Assembly (NCBI RefSeq): GCF_965363235.1
Contig: NC_134846.1
Coordinates: 32,064,218-32,128,217 of the forward strand
Direction: 5' to 3'
Length of the DNA: 64,000 nt
Source: Mytilus galloprovincialis
Lineage: Eukaryota > Mollusca > Bivalvia > Mytilida > Mytilidae
The position numbers were made by a program, and so were the translations under genes. Shown piece after piece: positions 59,501 to 64,000 of the stretch. The notes beneath the pieces are model-generated. The model was given only the letters and a program-made list of their open reading frames with translations, searched no databases and had not been told where the DNA came from. How positions within the stretch are numbered: position 1 is the first letter of the stretch; each line of letters opens with the position of its first letter.

Positions 59501-62500
59501 TTGGTTGATGTAAATGAGACAACAAGCTCAAGTATGATAAGCAATAGGGCAATTATACTTGGTGAAAGGAGCATATAAGATGTGCTTGTAACTACCGTCA
59601 GTATAATACTGCGTTGTGCTGAATTTTTCTTAAGGGCAGATGTCTGTAAATTGTCTAAAAGGCAGAACAATGTAGATTATCTTTCAGGAGACCGACTGTT
59701 ATTTATTTGTAATATACAGATTATGCAATTATATTTGATGAATGGAACGTATAAGATGTGTAGATATATATCTGGCAGAGTTAATTTCACATTTATCTCA
59801 TTTTAATGGATTATCACGTTGCATATATTGAATATACCTGTATCATGTTGAGACTTTTTGTTTTTTTTTATTAATGTGTAAAAACGTGTACCGACTAACG
59901 TTTGATTTCCGAGCTTCATTTTAAAGTTATGTGCACGGCCCACTCTTCACATCCCTATAAAAGGAGCGTTCAATACTTATAATTACAATGTTTTACTGGG
60001 AACACGAAAACACTATTTCTTTATTTTTTTCTTTTATTTACCCGGTCACTTAATTTAGGACGCTCGTGTCATCATGAATGTTACCCTTCATTTTGAAATG
60101 AAGGTTTATTTCAGAATGACGCGAGATTGCTGTTAGCTAATCAAAATAGCGTATTATAATGAAACATATATGTACACATCTTCCTATATCTATGTAATGT
60201 AATTGTATGCAAAATGAGGTTCATGAATTATCATTCCTTTTTTTTCTCGAATTTTAGTGTATGTAACCTAAATGGTAGCCGTTATTACATCCGATCTTGA
60301 ACTGTTTCTTCTTCAAATTATAACAAGTACTCATGATCTGTTCCTATCCCAAGAACATCTATGGTTGAAAATAATATACAGTTAAATTTCAAGATTATTC
60401 ACTTATTATCCGATAAGATCCGATAAGCATCATTGACAGACCAAGTGACAGACGAAAAAGCACCAAACATCAAATATTCGGTTAATTGAAATAAATGATA
60501 AAATAGAAAATAAAAAGACATTTTTTCAAAAGCATAAAATACCCTTAGTTTAATAATATATGATATAGTATACGTCATGTATAATTTAGAGGTTATTTTG
60601 TCAAACGGCTCAACCTTATAATAAACCCATTATATTAACTTACTATTGCATTGAAACGAAACCCACATAGTCTTGCTGGAGATGTAACAGTCTTCATATC
60701 CGCTTGTGAAATTCAAAACGCTGAATTTACATTTGTCAGTCTTATGTGAGTTTCTACAAAAGCTGTTTATCTCATTTTGAAGAGATTCTGCAGGACAATT
60801 CTTCAGATGACTAATCGGATTTTCAGGTTTAAGAGAGAGTTCAATTTTATTGGCAAGGTACTGTGTTTCACATTCTATTTCAATTGGTTTGTTCAATTCG
60901 TGGCAAGCTGAATGCACTTGTTGTCCTTCATTTTAAGTTAAATATATCAAGGTTAGGATTTTGCGCAAGTAAATCATGATTCATGACTTATAATATACTC
61001 ATTTGCTTTCAAATTACAAATAACTAGAGATTGTGTTTATCGTATGGGGATCAGTTATTGTTAATCACTGTTATTTATGTTGGCTAGTTTATAAATGACT
61101 AGAAAAAAATTAAACAGCAGTCTTACACAATCACAAAACGTTACCCCCATAATAAGTTCATAACGATCAAATGAAGATGAGCCCTATGAATGTTAAACAC
61201 ACATACATTTTTATAAGCTTTCCAGGCGTTTGTTCGGTGTTTGCATGTTGATTTTTGCGAAGAACACAATGTTTTAAAACTTTGCTGTATTTTTGTAGCA
61301 GGCAATTATAAAGAAAGATAGTAACCGTTTGTGACATACGATTTGATAATTCAAACTTTGTTGCAGAAAATGCGCTGATTTTACAGCCAAAACACATATC
61401 AAGATACTCAAGGTTCAAATAATATATTTGCTTTGCATTCAAAACATCAAATTTACATCAAGCATTTGAAACCTGTCATGCACAAATTGTCAGTCACTTC
61501 ACGTTTATTTAAAAAAAATATTTTATCAGTATTAATTATATCGTAAGAACTATATCTTCAGACTGAGTGAAAAGACGTCATACATAGAGTTTCGTAAATA
61601 ACTATTTTGGATCACCTACTACATTTTGTAAATGATACTAACAAGCTTATAAGATATCCGTGCATTTCGACCTAAAGCATAACCAAACGTGGAAGATTGA
61701 AATGAAAATACGTATAATTTATAACACAAAAACAGGATAAACGAATTAACAAAAAAAAAAAAAACCGCACAGTTAGCTCAAGCACAAACACTCCGTTCCA
61801 GCTATGTGTTTCACCGGAAAAGTGTGTCAATTATTCGCGCTTTTTCGATCTATGAATTTGACTGTCCCTCTGGTATCTTGGTGATCATCACTATGCCAGA
61901 CAAACAAGAAATCTTGTTTATTTCGTAAGTACTTAATGAAAAATTTCCCGAACAGTCTAAATTAAGTTAACATATAATTTTGTATATTGACAAGAACAAC
62001 GCAAATCATGGTTCTAATATGTCATCATTCTTGTAGTGAAATTGTGTAATATGATTTTAATTTTCAATGACAATAACACTGATGTTGATATTGTTTATTA
62101 CAAATTCGAATCCTGGGCAACTGACAATAAAACTCATACAAATTTGAAGACTGTGCTTTATAATACTATTGTTAAAACTTAAACTATAATAGCATGTCTT
62201 TTTAATTTGACTGTTAATTTGTTTTAGTATAGAAATTTCATTGGAGGTAAGGGAACTCAAAGCATTTTCCTAAATTTTATTTTTGGTGTTATTCTGCTAA
62301 ACACATACCTTGGCAAGGTCTATAAGCTATCGATGTATCGTCTATCAAAATATTACGTATTGCTTCTGAATTTCGGTGCTTGAAATCTGCTTCCAATGTT
62401 ATTTTAAACGGACCTTGTCCATCAACATCTATCGATATGTTGATCCATTCACTAAAAGATGTAGAATTACCATCCGCGTGAAATAGTAAATTCTGATTTT

Positions 62501-63364
62501 TATCTGAAATCTTGTATATACTTAAAGAGCAATCATAACCATTTGCATAAATCTGGTACCAAAGTGACAAGCATATGGGTTCCTTTAATTCACCATCAGT
62601 GTCAATACGTGCGGTACCATTTTTACCAGCATAGGACAAAACGTTCAGGACATAACCTGGTAATTCTAAAAAAATCAATTATTTACATTCATTTATCTAC
62701 AATGTAATAGGATTTAAAGCATTTAATTATTTATATAAAATAGAGAAAGGAAATGGGGAATGTGTCAAAGCGACAACAACCCGACCATAGAACAGACAAC
62801 AGCCGAATGCCACCAATGGGTCGTCAATGTAGCGAGAAACTCCCGCACCCATAGTCGTCCTTCAGTTGTCCCCTTAAAAAATATGTATACTAGTACAGTG
62901 ATAATGGACGTCATACTAAACTCCGAATTGTACACAAGAAACTAAAATTAAAAATCATACAAGACTAACAAAGGCCAGAGGTTCCTGATTTGGGACAGGC
63001 GCAAAATTGCGGCGGGGTTAAACATGTTTATGAGATCTCAATCCTCCCCCTATGCATGTTCAAAAATTGAAAACTACTGGAAACAAAAACAGTGTATTCA
63101 AAGTCTCCTTTCAAAGTTTCACAAATTGGAAGTTTAATCCTCAGAAACAAACTGAAAAAGTTGTTTCTTTCATAGTATATAGCTAATATCTACAACACTA
63201 TAAAATACAAGACGTATGATTATAACGATACAAAATTTTCTTACTTGTATCTACTTGGGTATGATCACTCAAAAATTTATCACGCTTCCATGTCAAACTA
63301 CCTGAAGATTCTTTCATCCAATCTCCAAAATCATCCTCAAACGTACTTACGCTTGTCCGGATTG
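56501..63364 (-). CDS. MAM-domain type I receptor, 5' end outside window
   Basis: Seven exons with GT-AG sites and consistent phases: 63245-63364, 62309-62665, 60644-60925, 59364-59423, 58535-58591, 57931-58003, 56501-56986. The first two form a MAM domain (TFEDDFGDWMK ... LPGYVLNVLS ... CLSLWYQIYANGYDCSLSIY ... ILIDDTSIAYRPC). The third is a six-cysteine domain (QQVHSACHELNKPIEIEC ... MWVSFQC), best compared with SUEL/rhamnose-binding lectin domains, which is tentative. Two short Ser/Thr-rich linkers follow, then a transmembrane helix (AAGGGGGLLLIIIVMVIIY) with a basic stop-transfer. The cytoplasmic tail is tyrosine-rich: GTYDVSS twice, NIYSH, DVYDSA, KTYDRF, DEYDTT. Within the tail, near 56715-56735, the frame shifts by one base at a run of A/G; unshifted it stops at 56662. 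The duplicated DGTYDVSS in the second frame shows that frame was coding. A surface adhesion or recognition receptor is inferred; ligand unknown. Confidence 0.8.
59080..59340 (+). repeat. Dispersed repeat family A, near-complete copy
   Basis: agcagtctgtaattcagtgt, ttgaattgttttacattgtc, aggccgtacggtgacatatt and gtctcattgacaatcatacc in order. It lies in the intron between receptor exons 4 and 5. Confidence 0.75.
59446..59654 (-). CDS. Possible alternative terminal exon of the receptor
   Basis: After a strong acceptor (TTGTTCTGCCTTTTAG) the frame in phase with the upstream receptor exon reads NLQTSALKKNSAQRSIILT, then a hydrophobic stretch SPSIIALLLIILELVV, then FTSTKHVCFVTNPLNDSPL and stops. 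Spliced after 60644-60925 it would give a receptor with a different membrane anchor and a ~20-residue tail lacking the tyrosines. A worn partial duplicate of this exon lies just upstream at about 59677-59775. No transcript evidence available. Confidence 0.45.
62750..63062 (+). repeat. Dispersed repeat family C, second copy
   Basis: Starts aatggggaatgtgtcaaagc and ends ttaaacatgtttatgagatc; same block order as 52985-53540 but shorter. In the intron between the two MAM exons. Confidence 0.75.
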
Positions 63365-64000
63365 CTGAAATGAGTTGAATTGGGATATCAATTGTGATAT
63401 ATCGTGTTATTATAAGCAATATCCTAAATGCTTAATGATAAAAAAACTTTAACAAGTATATTTCAATTATCGCTAATCCGATGGTCTTAATATAGGTAAA
63501 ACTAAATCTTAAGTTAATTTAGATTTTAATTTAGCTATTTACCAAATAAAAGTTAATTGGACTTTCAAAATTTTCTATACAAACTCACTGTCTTTTGAAT
63601 TAGTGATAACTTTTAATAATTTTATTTATTTTAGTGATGTATTAAACTATACGTATTTCAATACTATATTATATATTAAGTCACCCATTATCTAGCATAA
63701 ACATCTCAAGTCGAAAGATACCGTATTTAATGTATTTGCTCCTATGCTCATATTACTCGACGTTGATATTTGGAGAATATACGGTAGGCCTATATAGTTT
63801 CAGTTGTAAATGAATAATGCATGCGAAAAAGATAATAACGATCTCTTTGAAAGTATGTCTTTACTACATTTATCAGGTATCAGGTACTGAAAATGTGGTG
63901 AAATTAATTTTATTTCCAAAATAACAATTTCAATGAGATTTGTATTATTTTTCTGGAAGCATGCAGAAGACATCGGTTTGCTTATTCCAATATCAAAGGA
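63365..64000. other. Receptor intron, nothing further recognised
   Basis: Upstream of the first visible receptor exon. That exon starts in phase 1, so at least one more coding exon lies beyond the window. Confidence 0.6.

Noticed and set aside
61167-61442. 91-codon minus-strand frame between receptor exons
   Set aside because: It lacks splice sites in phase with its neighbours, has no domain, and its composition is like the intron.

Overview
The window is eukaryotic, AT-rich and intron-bearing. It is packed with dispersed repeats and short inverted-repeat elements of the kind that fill bivalve genomes. I infer a marine mussel (Mytilus or a close relative) from the repeat families and from the gene content: SLC16 transporters, a DSTYK-type GTPase-kinase and a MAM-domain receptor. 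No database search was run.

Four host loci are supported, all on the minus strand. (1) 652-4183 is a decaying SLC16 (monocarboxylate transporter-like) copy. (2) 11101-12985 is its intact tandem paralogue, two coding exons and 505 residues. (3) 33315-46311 is a ten-coding-exon gene for a ~1010-residue protein with a dynamin-type GTPase domain followed by a serine/threonine-type kinase domain. All ten exons join in frame. (4) 56501-63364 is the 3' part of a type I receptor: MAM domain, six-cysteine (SUEL-lectin-like) domain, transmembrane segment and tyrosine-rich tail. Its 5' end lies beyond the window. A LINE endonuclease fragment sits at the left edge.

The remainder is mostly mobile DNA, much of it nested and with readable boundaries. 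Two large foldback-like elements (21632-29537 and 48065-52860) have ~0.7-1 kb inverted arms made of short internal repeats and share a terminal ~25-base motif. The second is complete, with a 6-bp target duplication inside a repeat whose empty form occurs twice elsewhere in the window. A 1.8 kb palindrome built on ~175-bp units lies at 30458-32270. Smaller elements include TTAA-flanked MITEs, hAT-like CAG...CTG elements with 5-bp duplications, a Harbinger-like G-tract element flanked by TAA, a snapback hairpin in a kinase-gene intron, and a tRNA-derived SINE in three copies.

The genes show no sign of acting together. The transporters would move small carboxylates or related solutes across membranes, the GTPase-kinase is probably cytosolic signalling, and the receptor is at the cell surface. 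The two larger genes carry many repeats in their introns and none in the exons I could define.
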